Origin: Yersinia thracica
Lineage (GTDB): Bacteria > Pseudomonadota > Gammaproteobacteria > Enterobacterales > Enterobacteriaceae
Direction: 5' to 3'
Assembly (NCBI RefSeq): GCF_902170565.1
Contig: NZ_CABHXX010000077.1
Coordinates: 1 to 64,000, forward strand
DNA: 64,000 bases
Shown here: one piece after another, positions 43,514 to 54,469 of the stretch
Layout: every line of letters starts with the position of its first letter
Numbering within the stretch: the first letter of the stretch is position 1
Translations under genes and position numbers: made by a program
Notes under the pieces: model-generated
Told to the model about the DNA's origin: nothing
The model's input: the letters and a program-made list of their open reading frames with translations, nothing else
The model's database searches: none

Positions 43514-44162
43514 TATTTGATAACGTCTCCGCGTTAAACAGCCCATGGCGGATAGCCAAGTGGGTCAATTCAACGTCACCACTAATATTAAGCTTACTAA
43601 ACATCCGGTAACGGTAACTGTTCACCGTTTTTGGGCTCAGATGAAGTTGCTCCGATATCTCATTCACCTTTTGGCCTTTCGTTATCATGAGCATAATTTG
43701 CAATTCACGCTCAGATAAACAACTAAAAGGTGTTTCCGTCGGGGGTTCCAACTGCCCCAACGCCATTTGCTGTGCAATATCTGAGGCTATGTAACGTTGC
43801 CCCGAATGGACAGCACGAATAGCAGTAACAACATCCTGAGGTGCCGCACCTTTACTTAAGTACCCACTGGCACCCGCCTGCATAACTTTCGCGGGTAATG
43901 GATTCTCAGTATGAATAGTCAACATGATAACTTTAGTATCCGGAGAAAAGCGTAAAATTTTACGTGTAGCCTCCAACCCGCCGATACCGGGCATATTCAT
44001 ATCCATCAATACGATATCAACAATATGGCTGCGGCACCATTTTACCGCATCTTCGCCACACTGCATCTCATCCGCTACTTTGATACCCTTGATGTCTTCA
44101 AGAATGCGTCGTATCCCTGCGCGCACCAGTTCGTGGTCATCAACAAGAAGAACGCTAATCAA
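43506..44162 (-). CDS. uvrY: BarA-partner response regulator
   Basis: A 218-aa NarL/FixJ-type regulator: receiver domain with phospho-acceptor Asp54 ([11 protein letters not shown]), then a LuxR HTH ([40 protein letters not shown]). With BarA it controls CsrB/C RNAs and carbon storage. The first codon is TTG. Coupled to uvrC by overlap. Confidence 0.96.
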   Translation of the reverse strand: MISVLLVDDHELVRAGIRRILEDIKGIKVADEMQCGEDAVKWCRSHIVDIVLMDMNMPGIGGLEATRKILRFSPDTKVIMLTIHTENPLPAKVMQAGASGYLSKGAAPQDVVTAIRAVHSGQRYIASDIAQQMALGQLEPPTETPFSCLSERELQIMLMITKGQKVNEISEQLHLSPKTVNSYRYRMFSKLNISGDVELTHLAIRHGLFNAETLSNSD

Positions 44163-44853
44163 AGAAAATTCTCCAAAAATAAGGGAGTAACCTAATCACG
44201 CTTTACTTACAGCAATGATATTACTTGTTTTCGGGCAAAGAATGAATACAGAATAATTGCAAATTCATATCTATATTGTTTGACAGATATTGTTTTCATC
44301 AACATTTTTACTATGTACATAAAATTTCAGGTGTATCAATTAACGACAAGATAAAAAAGAAAAGTTTTTTTAAGATTTTTCTTGGGTTTATCTATTCATT
44401 CATAAAAAAATAATTTTCACCCTCAGAAAGTTATTTTTTATGCAAGCAAACACAACATATTGATACAACTAACAATCAGATAACTTTGTTTTATTTTTAA
44501 GTATAGGAATTATACTTATTTTTTTATTTATTATTGATCTCTTATTCACTATGAAAATGAGTGATTTCTGACACAAATAATCCATTACCAGAAAGACATG
44601 GACATTATGAACAAAATTAACTTAATTAACTTAATGCCTCCAGCACGAATAGAAACATAGATTAACTGCGGTATCGGCATAAATGCCCTCTTGATTTGTG
44701 GTACTCATTGGAGATTGCGCACATGTTATCAAAGCTAATCATCAGTTTATGATATAATACGATAACTGTTTAATAATGCCGCTTATGTCCACTGTCGTGC
44801 GGGCCTACCTGCATCACCTTGTCCACAAGCAAGTGACTACTTCAGGAAAAAAA
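44163..44853. other. AT-rich intergenic region uvrY-yecF
   Basis: About 690 bp without a credible gene, strongly AT-rich. It must hold the uvrY promoter (leftward) and the yecF promoter (rightward). I could not pick out a convincing sRNA or operator. Confidence 0.5.
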
Positions 44854-45078
44854 ATGAGTAATCCAGACTTTACCACTTCTGCTGACCCAGAAATTTTAGC
44901 CAATGAAGTTGCATGTTTGAAAGCTACTGTAACCCTGCTGCTAAAAGCGATCGGCCAAGCCGATGCGGGGAAAGTAATCTTAAATATCGAACGTTCCATT
45001 GCCGATATCGAAGACACTGCTCAAGCTGAAGTTTTCGCCAATACACTGGCTCAAATTAAAAGCGGCTATCGTCAATAG
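44854..45078 (+). CDS. yecF: DUF2594 protein YecF
   Basis: A 74-aa helical protein matching the YecF family (SNPDFTTSADPEILANEVAC, LLKAIGQADAG). Start chosen at 44854 with CAGGA upstream. It neighbours uvrY in enterics; function unknown. Confidence 0.85.
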   Translation: MSNPDFTTSADPEILANEVACLKATVTLLLKAIGQADAGKVILNIERSIADIEDTAQAEVFANTLAQIKSGYRQ

Positions 45079-45195
45079 CAGCAGGTGACAACCAGTAGTA
45101 TCCCTATGCAGTCATGCTGCCGATATAGAAAATTCTTTTTCTTTCATTGAAATATACTCTATCGGCAGCTTATTTTATGGTCGCTCGAGACAATG

Positions 45196-45534
45196 ATGAG
45201 CCTGTTACTTAAAGCATTAATCGGTGCCAGCGTTGTGGTATTAATTGGAATATTAGCGAAAACACGTAATTACTATATTGCGGGCTTAATCCCATTGTTT
45301 CCAACGTTTGCACTTATTGCGCATTATATTGTCGGCAGTGAAAGGAGTATCCAAGCATTACGCGTAACAATTGTTTTTGGCTTATGGGCAATCATTCCTT
45401 ACTTTATCTATCTGATATCACTTTATTTTTTCCTTGACCACCTACGCTTATCCCTTGCGTTAAGTGCCGCTGTTTTATGTTGGATTATTGCAGCTTGGAT
45501 ACTCATATCTGCCTGGAGTCAGTGGCACAGTTAA
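45196..45534 (+). CDS. glpM: GlpM family inner-membrane protein
   Basis: A 112-aa protein with four membrane helices. LIGILAKTRNYYIAGLIPLF, then PTFALIAHYIVG is the GlpM signature. Start at 45196 or the adjacent 45193. Role unclear; linked to alginate and envelope phenotypes in Pseudomonas. Confidence 0.88.
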   Translation: MSLLLKALIGASVVVLIGILAKTRNYYIAGLIPLFPTFALIAHYIVGSERSIQALRVTIVFGLWAIIPYFIYLISLYFFLDHLRLSLALSAAVLCWIIAAWILISAWSQWHS

Positions 45535-45562
45535 CGGCGACGATGTTATAAACCTCGTCTAA

Positions 45563-45817
45563 TCAGCGTAATAGCAACAAAACAAGGGCATGAATAGCCA
45601 GCATTATTACAGAAAAAGTCAGGTTCAAATTACTGATTGACTTTGATCTCACCTCATCAGACGGCTCATCACTGACTTGAATTTTTCTGATTTTGTAAAT
45701 CCAGTACCCACCAAGCACCACAAAAAGTAGTGCTAATGATACCGCCAACAGAGGATAACCCCAGACCAAATACTCGCTTAGCCCTGCAACAACAAACCAA
45801 ATAATGACGAAGACCAT
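45563..45817 (-). CDS. Small membrane protein, unknown
   Basis: An 84-aa protein with three hydrophobic segments (about 2-20, 23-43 and 66-83). Not recognised. Convergent with glpM. Confidence 0.6.
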   Translation of the reverse strand: MVFVIIWFVVAGLSEYLVWGYPLLAVSLALLFVVLGGYWIYKIRKIQVSDEPSDEVRSKSISNLNLTFSVIMLAIHALVLLLLR

Positions 45818-45864
45818 GATTAATCACCTAACGTTTTGGGTATACAAGGTTAACTCACATCATA

Positions 45865-47355
45865 TTATTGCAAAAACTCTTTTTGTACCCAAAGGCTCAC
45901 ACTCCCCCCACTCACTGGGAATACCGCCTTACCAGAATCATCTGTAGTAATAATAGCTGGATGATTACCTAAAAAATCAGCAAACTCTTTATTAGCTAAG
46001 TCTTCCCCAAGCGTGATTACTTTTTTATTTTCCGCACTATTAGAAAGAATAACAACACAGCCGGGGTCTTCCTCTGTGCCAGCCCGCACAAAAGCGATAC
46101 AATTTTTATCATCAAAATAGTCATTTTGTGCACCATGTGCGAAGCGCTTTCTAGCTTGAATTAACTTTTCCAACTCCACAATGATTGGCATTTCTATTTG
46201 ATAAGTCCCGCCATCATCCCCGGTATCTTCATAACTAGCACCGAATAAATCAGGATAAAACACACATGGGATACCCTGCTCACGAATTAAAATTAATGCG
46301 TATGCTAGCGGTTTAAACCAAGGTTCCACTGGCGCCTCTAGTGATTGGAGTGGCTGAGTGTCATGATTTGCTACTATCGTGATGGTATGCATTGGATCGA
46401 CTTCAATTAATGTCCCACTGAACACTTGTGTAAGATCAAATTCCTCACCTTGATTTGAAGCTTCGTGAAACTTGTGGTGCAAAGCGACATCAAACAGCAT
46501 TGCCAAACCCTCTACCCGCTCCAGATACTGTTGTAACTTTGCAATATCAGGCGACCAGTATTCCGCGATAATCAGCAAATTATTATCCGCTTTATTTTGT
46601 ACATGCTGGATCCATTGTTTGAAAAACCATGCGGGAATATGTTTCACTGCATCCAGGCGGAAACCATCTATGGGTAATGTTTCTAGCAACCATTCTCCCC
46701 AATAATTTAACTCACCTATTACCGCAGGGTTGCGAAAATCAATATCGGCCCCCATCAGATAATCGAAATTACCTAACTCGTCATCGACCTCAGTATTCCA
46801 ACCTTCCTCACTGTAATCATTTATAATTTTAAAAATACCTTCATCTGTCGGATCTTCGATATGGTCAACGCCGCTAAAGCACTGCTTATCCCAGATAAAG
46901 GAGGAATATGTTTCATTGCGGCCCGGAAAGGTAAATCGGGTATAAGCCTGGGCATCGATAACCTCATCGTCAATATCAGTACGGTTTTCAATATTGACGT
47001 TATGAACACTTACCGCCTCTTTTTCGTCAGCGCCCATTTTATGATTGAATACAACATCAAAAAGGATTTTGATATCCATTTCCTTTAATCGATTTATTGC
47101 ATTCACAAGCTCCTCTTTATTTCCGTATTTTGTCGCCCGAGTTCCTTTCTGATCAAACTCACCTAAATCATATAAGTCATAGGTATCATATCCGACGGAA
47201 TATCCACCAGAGGCTCCTTTATAGGCAGGAGGAAGCCAAACATAATTAATCCCAAGTTGGCTAATATGCTCTGCTTGCTCAGCGACCTCCTGCCATAGCT
47301 TACCTCCATCAGGATAATACCAATGGAAAAACTGAAAAATAGTGGGGTTTTTCAT
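45865..47355 (-). CDS. amyA: Cytoplasmic alpha-amylase
   Basis: A 496-aa GH13 enzyme without a signal peptide, so cytoplasmic; cuts internal alpha-1,4 links of maltodextrins. The catalytic triad regions are visible: GFRLDAVKH (nucleophile Asp), IIAEYW (acid Glu) and VANHDTQP (Asp). DVVFNHK is GH13 region I. Length and sequence are close to E. coli AmyA (495 aa). Confidence 0.96.
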   Translation of the reverse strand: MKNPTIFQFFHWYYPDGGKLWQEVAEQAEHISQLGINYVWLPPAYKGASGGYSVGYDTYDLYDLGEFDQKGTRATKYGNKEELVNAINRLKEMDIKILFDVVFNHKMGADEKEAVSVHNVNIENRTDIDDEVIDAQAYTRFTFPGRNETYSSFIWDKQCFSGVDHIEDPTDEGIFKIINDYSEEGWNTEVDDELGNFDYLMGADIDFRNPAVIGELNYWGEWLLETLPIDGFRLDAVKHIPAWFFKQWIQHVQNKADNNLLIIAEYWSPDIAKLQQYLERVEGLAMLFDVALHHKFHEASNQGEEFDLTQVFSGTLIEVDPMHTITIVANHDTQPLQSLEAPVEPWFKPLAYALILIREQGIPCVFYPDLFGASYEDTGDDGGTYQIEMPIIVELEKLIQARKRFAHGAQNDYFDDKNCIAFVRAGTEEDPGCVVILSNSAENKKVITLGEDLANKEFADFLGNHPAIITTDDSGKAVFPVSGGSVSLWVQKEFLQ

Positions 47356-47498
47356 AGGCTTGATGACTCCATTTTATCGTTCTCTCATAGTATGGCCCAC
47401 TTTATAACATTTGGGTTGGTAATAAGGTAATAGACTGTGTATTTCTTTTATTAATGGGCTAATGTAGGCCTTATCTATCTGTCTATTGGTGAGCTTAA

Positions 47499-47828
47499 AT
47501 GAATATAGGGGACATCCCTTTCGGGATCACAAATTGGTCTACTGTCGATAAAACCGAGCATAAAGGGGATCAAGGAGTTGCATATTGGAGAACTCAGAAC
47601 TTTGGCAGTATCCGGGTTCGTATGGTGGAATACAGTGCGGGATACATTGCTGACCATTGGTGTTCCAAAGGACATATCTTACTGTGCCTCGACGGTGAAT
47701 TAAGCACAAAGCTCGATGATGGGCGCATTTTTATATTAAAAGCGGGGATGAGTTATCAAGTCGCGGACCATGCTGAAGCACATCGTTCATCAACCCTATC
47801 TGGTGCTAAGCTTTTTATTGTCGATTGA
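47499..47828 (+). CDS. DHCW-motif cupin protein
   Basis: A 109-aa single-domain cupin with the name-giving motif near ADHWCSKGHILLCLDGEL (52-69). Metal-binding small-molecule function likely; substrate unknown. Confidence 0.85.
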   Translation: MNIGDIPFGITNWSTVDKTEHKGDQGVAYWRTQNFGSIRVRMVEYSAGYIADHWCSKGHILLCLDGELSTKLDDGRIFILKAGMSYQVADHAEAHRSSTLSGAKLFIVD

Positions 47829-47943
47829 TTTTGGGATATTCAGATCCCTATTATTCTCTTATAACAACTAGCTGTTAGCTGAAATTGCTTAATTAGAGAT
47901 GTTTTTATGGAACAATATAAATGACGTTTAAAGAGAAAAATAA

Positions 47944-48194
47944 ATGACGCAAAAAATTTATGATAATCAAGACTTTTTTCAGGTTACGCCAAACTTAGTC
48001 GTTCAGTTGATGGATTGGATGGTACTCCAGAGTGGCCGGCTATTTGCAAAATCTTACCACCTTTACCTGGGCAAAAATCATGGCCTGTAAATAGCTATCA
48101 GGCTGAAGGGAAACGAGTAACAGATTTGCCTGCATTGGATGAGGAAAAAGAGCGCCCAATGATATTTCTACTCTCCACGCAAAAACCAGCATAA
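47944..48194 (+). pseudogene. Remnant of SAM-dependent methyltransferase
   Basis: The start codes MTQKIYDNQDFF, then a frameshift. In the next frame it continues GYAKLSRSVDGLDGTPEWPA, a typical N-terminus of a class I methyltransferase. It then jumps to the C-terminal EKERPMIFLLSTQKPA. The middle, with the S-adenosylmethionine site, is deleted. Dead gene. Confidence 0.8.
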
Positions 48195-48258
48195 ACACAA
48201 ATTTAAACATTAATAAATAAATCTAAATTAGTTATCCGCTATCAGGGAGGTAACTCCC

Positions 48259-48441
48259 GTGCTATCTATTTCAAAGCATCCACGAACATATCCCTGTCTA
48301 TATGCCCCAAAATGGTGCTTACTCCCCAATATAGTGCTTTATTTTAATAAAGAAATTGAAAGAACCCAACTTTTCAATCAGTTAGTTATGGCTCAAAAAT
48401 TGCTTACTAACTATAGCAATGCCAAAAGGGGGTACATATGA
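48259..48441 (+). CDS. Doubtful small ORF
   Basis: A 60-aa frame starting at GTG with GGAGGT about 7 nt upstream; the site lies in a GGGAG/CTCCC hairpin. Basic, no recognised features. Could be a leader for the small membrane peptide whose ATG overlaps its stop. Confidence 0.3.
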   Translation: MLSISKHPRTYPCLYAPKWCLLPNIVLYFNKEIERTQLFNQLVMAQKLLTNYSNAKRGYI

Positions 48442-48521
48442 ACACAATGTCTGCGCACTACTTACAATACACCGTGTTTTTACTATTGATTGCTGGGTTT
48501 ATCCATTTTATTTTTCAGTAG
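48438..48521 (+). CDS. 27-aa single-helix membrane peptide
   Basis: MNTMSAHYLQYTVFLLLIAG followed by FIHFIFQ. AAGGGGGT precedes the ATG and a terminator follows the stop by 5 bp, so a tiny expressed gene is plausible. One membrane helix. No family recognised; many enteric peptides of this size modulate membrane complexes. Confidence 0.5.
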   Translation: MNTMSAHYLQYTVFLLLIAGFIHFIFQ

Positions 48522-48526
48522 TCACG

Positions 48527-48558
48527 AAAAGAGCCTCACAAAAGGTGTGGCTCTTTTT
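48527..48558 (+). terminator. Terminator after the small peptide gene
   Basis: AAAAGAGCC pairs with GGCTCTTTT, with a CAC/GTG continuation, followed by T's. Confidence 0.8.
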
Positions 48559-48685
48559 AATCTTTATAAGAGGTCAAAAAAAATAAAAATTAAAGATAAA
48601 GATAAACTGGATAATATATTTTAGCTTTAATTGCACGAAAAATAAAACCTTTGCCCGCTAAAAAGGGGTATACGGTTATTTTTAA

Positions 48686-49375
48686 TTATGGCATCAAAGG
48701 AAATGAACCTGTAGCTTCTAAGAAGCTCTGGGGTATATAGTTATTTATTTTATTCTCATAACAATATTCGATTAGCTGTTTTTTACTGGTAACATTAATT
48801 TCCCCATAAATATTCTGAATTATGTTACAGATTGTCCTCGGTGATAAATGGATTTTTTTTGATATCTCCTTGCTAGTAAATGATTGCATGATATAAAAAA
48901 TAACTTCCCACTCTCGTTTTGAAAACAGTTCAGATGGAGGTGTAAACACAAGTGAGGTTGGGATTTTTATTTTATACAAATTCTTCAGTAATAGATTATC
49001 GACCGGTCTTCCATGGAAAATCGTTCCTTGTGAAATGCCGTCTTTATCTATTAAAGGATACTTATCAAAAAACCAAGCTTGAAAATAGGTTTGCCCGTCA
49101 AAAGCATGTATTTCAATTGATATTATACGGTCTTGCAATAGCTCGACTTTGCGGTCATGCTGTTGAAAATCTATTTGAAATTCAGCGGTAGGCGCTGGGA
49201 GTTCTCCGTCAAATCGTCCTTCAACGCAAAATTTGTTTGGTAATGCCAATAAGGCTTTGTATTTATCATTTGCATAAATAAACTTTGATTGATTATCCTT
49301 TTCCCCCCAAGGCTCAGAACTGAGTTTCCAAAAATGTATTAATAACTTGAGTGAGTCGTATAGGGATTTATTCAT
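48686..49375 (-). CDS. LuxR-type regulator with PAS-like sensor
   Basis: A 229-aa protein. The N-terminal two-thirds look PAS-like (KFIYANDKYKALLALPNKFC). The C-terminal HTH is FSKREWEVIFYIMQSFTSKE, ISKKIHLSPRTICNIIQNIY. It has no receiver aspartate, so it is probably ligand- or cofactor-controlled. Divergent from the cupin gene at 49539, a possible target. Confidence 0.75.
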   Translation of the reverse strand: MNKSLYDSLKLLIHFWKLSSEPWGEKDNQSKFIYANDKYKALLALPNKFCVEGRFDGELPAPTAEFQIDFQQHDRKVELLQDRIISIEIHAFDGQTYFQAWFFDKYPLIDKDGISQGTIFHGRPVDNLLLKNLYKIKIPTSLVFTPPSELFSKREWEVIFYIMQSFTSKEISKKIHLSPRTICNIIQNIYGEINVTSKKQLIEYCYENKINNYIPQSFLEATGSFPLMP

Positions 49376-49538
49376 TCAATTCACCTTTTAGTGTCGTAAT
49401 TATATTTTAATTATTAATTAAATAGGTAATAATTCATCTTACTTTCATATTTAAGTCGTGATTGTTTAATTATTAAATAGCGGTTACCATCAGCTGTCTA
49501 GGTCATTTTTTACTCTGCTAACAAAAAGGATATTTGGC

Positions 49539-49925
49539 ATGATAATTTTTTCAAACTTTGGTGGTAATAAAATAAAAGAAGACCACGTGGTGGGTATATC
49601 AATTATAGAAATGTTTAAGAAAAAGGGGTTACAGGCCTATGGTACAATAATTAATCAAGGAAAGTATGTTGGCTGCCATAGTCATACTGAGGGTGAAGAA
49701 TGGTATATCATCCTTTCGGGGGAGGGCTCTATTTGGACAGCAGATGTTTTAGAGGGTATTTTAAAAAATCGCCGAGAGGATAAATTTAGCAAAGGTTCTG
49801 TATTTTGTATTTATCCCAATACTGCACATCAACTCACCGCGAAAACAACGGTAGAGTTCGTATTTTTATGCCCAGAATCGCATGTTACCGATGACAGATA
49901 TATGTTTGAAAATATTTTTAGGTAA
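49539..49925 (+). CDS. Cupin-domain protein
   Basis: A 128-aa cupin_2 protein. Metal ligands in GCHSHTEGEEWYIILSGEG (His, His, Glu) and the second motif YPNTAHQL. Probably binds a small metabolite. Start preceded by AAAAAGGA. It lies next to a prophage remnant and may be former cargo. Confidence 0.75.
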   Translation: MIIFSNFGGNKIKEDHVVGISIIEMFKKKGLQAYGTIINQGKYVGCHSHTEGEEWYIILSGEGSIWTADVLEGILKNRREDKFSKGSVFCIYPNTAHQLTAKTTVEFVFLCPESHVTDDRYMFENIFR

Positions 49926-50073
49926 TATGGGCAGATGGTCCACGCATAAAACCACTTTCCGGATAAGTGCTGCTTCGACTTTGCATGTCTGATGATTATG
50001 TCACTGTCTGCTGTTGTGCCAGACCTTAACCAATTCAAATAAATAGCCTTCCTTAAAACCAACCGGACAATAA

Positions 50074-50489
50074 CATTACAGGCTATTGCTAACCAGTCGA
50101 AACCCGTCACTGTTGTCGTACGCGTGGAGGATGGCTCCAGCGATGATGAGGAAGCCAAATTTTCGCAGACAGTTTCCAACATCATTGGCACCACTGATGA
50201 AAATGGTAAATACACCAGTCGGAAAGCCCTACTCACAGCTGAGACTGTCACTGGTGTTAAGCCACGTATTCTTGGGGTACCGGACTGGACACCAAAGAGA
50301 TCGCCGTCGCACTTGCGTCTATTTGCCAGAAGTTGCGCGCATTTGGTTATGTCGCGCGTGGGGCTTGAGACTGTTCCTGAAGCGAAAACCTATCGAGATA
50401 ATTTCAGTCAGCGTGAGCTGATGATGATCTGACCGGATTTTCTGGCATGGAATATTTCGACTAACGCGACAGCTATTTATGTAGGCAAA
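50074..50489 (+). pseudogene. Broken P2-like tail sheath (FI) fragment
   Basis: Three frame segments match the intact FI of this window: [27 protein letters not shown] and [15 protein letters not shown] (compare [20 protein letters not shown]). Two single-base losses (near 50281 and 50370) and a stop where FI has Trp break it. It is part of a decayed second P2-like prophage. Confidence 0.85.
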
Positions 50490-50521
50490 TAGGGAAACAC
50501 AATCGATGGGTTTTTGTTCAC

Positions 50522-50869
50522 ATGTCATCATCAGTGAAACCTAACGGAAAATTAACAGCTGAAATAAGGAAAATGAGAGTTGACGGAAATAAGGCTTGGA
50601 AGGCTGGATTAAAAAGAGCCGGAATAGATAATTTCAGATTTCATGATTTAAGACATACATGGGCAAGTTGGTTAGTTCAATCCGGGGTTCCATTATCTGC
50701 ATTGCAAGAAATGGGCGGATGGGAATCAATTGAAATGATTAAAAAATATGCGCATCTTTCACCAAATCATTTAAATGAACATGCCAGACAAATAGACGCA
50801 ATATTTAATGATTGTGTCCCAAATATGTCCCATGAAATAGATTTGAAATTAGAGGTTAATACTAAGTGA
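50522..50869 (+). pseudogene. Tyrosine integrase C-terminal fragment
   Basis: About 115 codons retaining [30 protein letters not shown], i.e. the HxxR and Tyr catalytic parts, without the N-terminal domains or Arg I. It ends 10 bp from the 3' end of tRNA-Lys, the likely attachment gene. Different integrase family from the intact one at 408-1415. Confidence 0.85.
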
Positions 50870-50879
50870 TTGATTCTGT

Positions 50880-50955
<76 letters not shown>

Positions 50956-51306
50956 AACGGCAATAATTATTCTCCTGTTGGCGTTGGCTGTCAAACACTT
51001 CATCGGATTTTTCTCTTTATACCGCGTGAGATTCCTCTCTACGAATTAATTATGCGCCTGATGCTGACGATTATTGTTAGTTATGTAACTTCATGTTGTA
51101 ATTCCATATGCTGTGATGAACTTAACAAATTTCAGTGTGTGAAATATAAACACTGGAAAATAAGGCGCATTGTGTGATTATTGTTACGAAGATATTAAAT
51201 AATTTGAAAATTGTACTTAAAGCATGCAAAAAATCTAATAGACAGACAGGGTAAGACCAAAGAGCCAACATAGAGCTCAACAACTTCACAAATACAGGAA
51301 GAGGGA
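50956..51306. other. Intergenic region before cycA
   Basis: No gene seen; it should contain the cycA promoter. AT-rich. In E. coli, cycA is repressed by the GcvB sRNA; no clear target could be picked out by eye. Confidence 0.4.
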
Positions 51307-52734
51307 ATGGGAAAGATGGTAGACCAATCCAAGATAGTGGCAAAACCGTTGCCGGAACCTGAAGAGCACCTTCAACGAAGTCTCTCCAACCGTCATATTC
51401 AACTGATAGCTATTGGCGGCGCCATAGGTACTGGTTTGTTTATGGGATCGGGTAAAACCATCAGCCTTGCCGGGCCGTCAATCATTTTTGTTTATATGAT
51501 TATCGGCTTTATGTTGTTTTTCGTGATGCGAGCAATGGGTGAATTGCTGCTGTCGAATCTGAAATATAAATCATTCAGTGATTTTGCCGCTGACTTGCTT
51601 GGCCCATGGGCGGGATTTTTCACTGGCTGGACTTATTGGTTTTGTTGGGTAATAACCGGCATCGCGGATGTTGTCGCTATCACGGCTTATGCACAATTCT
51701 GGTTCCCTGATTTCTCACAATGGGTCGCTTCATTATTAGTGGTTTTACTGCTGCTGTCGCTGAATCTGGCAACAGTGAAAATGTTCGGTGAGATGGAATT
51801 CTGGTTCGCTATGATCAAAATTGTGGCCATTGTGGCCCTGATCTTCGCTGGCCTGACCATGGTATTACTGAGTTATCAGTCCCCTTCTGGTACTACTGCA
51901 TCATTTACCCATTTATGGAATGATGGAGGAATGTTCCCTAAAGGAATCAGTGGTTTCTTTGCTGGTTTCCAGATTGCCGTCTTTGCTTTTGTGGGCATTG
52001 AATTGGTGGGGACCACCGCCGCTGAAACCAAAGATCCAGAGGTGGTATTGCCACGTGCGATTAACTCCATTCCTATCCGCATCATAATGTTCTATGTTTT
52101 CTCATTGATTATGATTATGTCGGTGACCCCATGGAGCTCAGTGGTTGCCGATAAAAGCCCGTTTGTTGAGTTATTCGTTTTGGTCGGCCTGCCCGCAGCG
52201 GCCAGTGTTATCAACTTTGTGGTGTTAACCTCTGCGGCCTCGTCAGCTAATAGTGGCGTATTCTCCACCAGCCGTATGCTGTTCGGTTTAGCAAAAGAAG
52301 GCGATGCGCCAAAACAATTTGGTAAGTTATCGCGCCGTTCTGTTCCCGCCTCTGGCCTGACATTCTCTTGTATTTGCTTGCTAGGTGGCGTGGTGCTGAT
52401 TTACCTTATTCCGAACGTCATGACCGTATTTACGCTGGTCACCACGGTATCTGCGATTTTGTTTATGTTTGTCTGGACTATCATCCTTTGCTCTTATCTG
52501 GTGTATCGCAAAAGACGCCCGGCGCTACATAAAAAGTCCATCTACAAAATGCCAGCCGGTATTTTCATGTCTTGGGTATGCATGGCATTCTTCGCCTTTG
52601 TATTGGTATTGTTAACATTGGAAAGTGATACCCGCCAGGCACTGATTGTGACGCCACTGTGGTTTGTCATTCTCACCATCGGCTATATCATCTTGAAAAA
52701 GCGCAAAACTCGCCTATACGACAGTAATCTGTAG
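51307..52734 (+). CDS. cycA: D-serine/D-alanine/glycine transporter
   Basis: A 475-aa APC-family proton symporter with about 12 helices. The motif IGGAIGTGLFMGSGKTISLA is the substrate-binding helix 1 region, and FAFVGIELVGTTAAETKDPE is the family signature. It imports glycine, D-alanine and D-serine. Could start at MVDQS (51316). A possible CTGGCG/CGCCAG terminator follows. Confidence 0.93.
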   Translation: MGKMVDQSKIVAKPLPEPEEHLQRSLSNRHIQLIAIGGAIGTGLFMGSGKTISLAGPSIIFVYMIIGFMLFFVMRAMGELLLSNLKYKSFSDFAADLLGPWAGFFTGWTYWFCWVITGIADVVAITAYAQFWFPDFSQWVASLLVVLLLLSLNLATVKMFGEMEFWFAMIKIVAIVALIFAGLTMVLLSYQSPSGTTASFTHLWNDGGMFPKGISGFFAGFQIAVFAFVGIELVGTTAAETKDPEVVLPRAINSIPIRIIMFYVFSLIMIMSVTPWSSVVADKSPFVELFVLVGLPAAASVINFVVLTSAASSANSGVFSTSRMLFGLAKEGDAPKQFGKLSRRSVPASGLTFSCICLLGGVVLIYLIPNVMTVFTLVTTVSAILFMFVWTIILCSYLVYRKRRPALHKKSIYKMPAGIFMSWVCMAFFAFVLVLLTLESDTRQALIVTPLWFVILTIGYIILKKRKTRLYDSNL

Positions 52735-52957
52735 TCATTATCTGGCGTCAGAGATTTTCTGGCGCCAGTTTTAGTTTCCCGCCCGATTCAACCCTTGTCA
52801 GCCATATTGATCAGTAGTCCATAACATAAAAATGCATGAGTTTTTTTCAATATCTCCGTGATTCTCAATGACCCAGGGCTAAGGGCAAAGCTTTTCGTTC
52901 CGACGGAAGCGCCCTGCTATGAAAACTGTGGCGATTGGTTGCCACCGTCGCAGCCAA

Positions 52958-54133
52958 TTACTCAAGATGCAGTTTGCCACCTTGCCAAGAAAGCTGGGTC
53001 ACTGCTGAGGTAGCAACACCATTGCTTGTTTCTCCTCCCACCAAAATCACTTTATCTTTATCTTGAATAGATACGCCGTAACCCAGTGGCTGAGGTAATT
53101 TCCCAACAATCTGCCATTGATTATCCACCAGCGCATAAATGGGCTGTTGCCACTGTTTTTTCAGCCCTTTATGGGCATATAACTGACCTGCATTGAATTG
53201 TTTCCATGAACCGGGGAAATTGGCCCCACCACCCACTAGCACCACATCATGGCTAACGCCAACAAAAGCCCCCGCCAGTCCTTCTTGTACCGTACCTTTT
53301 TCAGCAATCAAATCCGGCCGCTGTTGCCATTTGAGTTCTGTCCCCTGCTTTTTACCCTGCCACACCGCCGTGGTCCGTAAGCCGGGCTTAATTTCACCGT
53401 TTATTAATATAAGATTGCCATTTATAGCCGCGATAGCTGATCCTGCGGTCCCCAAAAATGGCGTCTGCCCACCACTTTTCCACTGATTTTTGGCCGGGTC
53501 ATACACCAGTACATCGCGGTTATAGAAATAGTCCGCTGGTTTTTGTTCAAAATACGCATTAATAACCGCATTTTTCTGGGTTTCATCGCTGCCCGCAGAG
53601 GCCAGATCCGCGAAATAGCCATCAAAAATAGCCTTATTGACGCCCCCTAGCAGCAGCGCCTGGGAGCCATTCAGGGTAGTGGCGGCGGTTCCGACCAAGC
53701 CACGCGGTGCTCGCGTTGCCAGCAGCTGCCATTGATTAGTTTGCGGGTCATATTGATAAACATCATTCAGTGCGCTTATTTGTGTGTCGCTGGCGGCATT
53801 TTTACCTACCCCACCAAAAACATATAGTTTGCTGTTTAATGCTACCGTGACGGCCTGTTCACGGGGTTGACCTGGGAAATCGGCTATTTTCTGCCAACCG
53901 CCACTGGCTTTATCTGTATCAAGGCGATACCAGGATTGACCGGCACTACCGAGACCGATATATAAATTGTTATTAATCCGAGTACCCGTTCCATATTTAA
54001 AAGGGACAGGTACATCGGGATAACTCTCAGCATTGGCGTAAGATAAGGAAAGCATGACGAGGGGAATAAGCGCACCCAGCAGGATGACTTTTGTGCTCAA
54101 TTTTTTCTTATATTGATGATATATCTGAGTCAT
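52958..54133 (-). CDS. nanM: N-acetylneuraminate epimerase
   Basis: A 391-aa periplasmic Kelch-propeller enzyme that converts alpha- to beta-sialic acid. The start at 54133 is chosen for GAGGA about 8 nt upstream. Signal peptide ([20 protein letters not shown], then A). Kelch blades such as [28 protein letters not shown] and [11 protein letters not shown] match E. coli NanM. It stands without nanC/nanS neighbours here. Confidence 0.92.
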   Translation of the reverse strand: MTQIYHQYKKKLSTKVILLGALIPLVMLSLSYANAESYPDVPVPFKYGTGTRINNNLYIGLGSAGQSWYRLDTDKASGGWQKIADFPGQPREQAVTVALNSKLYVFGGVGKNAASDTQISALNDVYQYDPQTNQWQLLATRAPRGLVGTAATTLNGSQALLLGGVNKAIFDGYFADLASAGSDETQKNAVINAYFEQKPADYFYNRDVLVYDPAKNQWKSGGQTPFLGTAGSAIAAINGNLILINGEIKPGLRTTAVWQGKKQGTELKWQQRPDLIAEKGTVQEGLAGAFVGVSHDVVLVGGGANFPGSWKQFNAGQLYAHKGLKKQWQQPIYALVDNQWQIVGKLPQPLGYGVSIQDKDKVILVGGETSNGVATSAVTQLSWQGGKLHLE

Positions 54134-54469
54134 CAAGATATTCCTCATTAATGAATCGTTAGATTGGGTTGAATGGTGAGGACAATAAAACTCCATAAAC
54201 TATTCATCATTGGAGTTTTACTATCACTGAAGATATTAATCGGACGCTACACTGTCAATGTAGATAGTCAGTAATTGTGATAAATACCCCGCTGCTGGAT
54301 GAGGACTTGAGTTGAATTAGCGCGGCTATTCTTGACTAAACAGGCCGAATCAAGGCAGTCATCCCTGTGGCAGACAGATGTCGGGTTACTGTCTGGTTGC
54401 TGTCGTGGTGGTGTTGCGCACTTATGCTTAGGTTTGTAGATATACTTTCAAACCTCAGGGGAGTTAAAA

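Noticed and set aside
48259-48441. 60-aa GTG ORF as a firm gene
   Set aside because: Its ribosome site is sequestered in a hairpin and the sequence shows no family features; kept only as a low-confidence entry.
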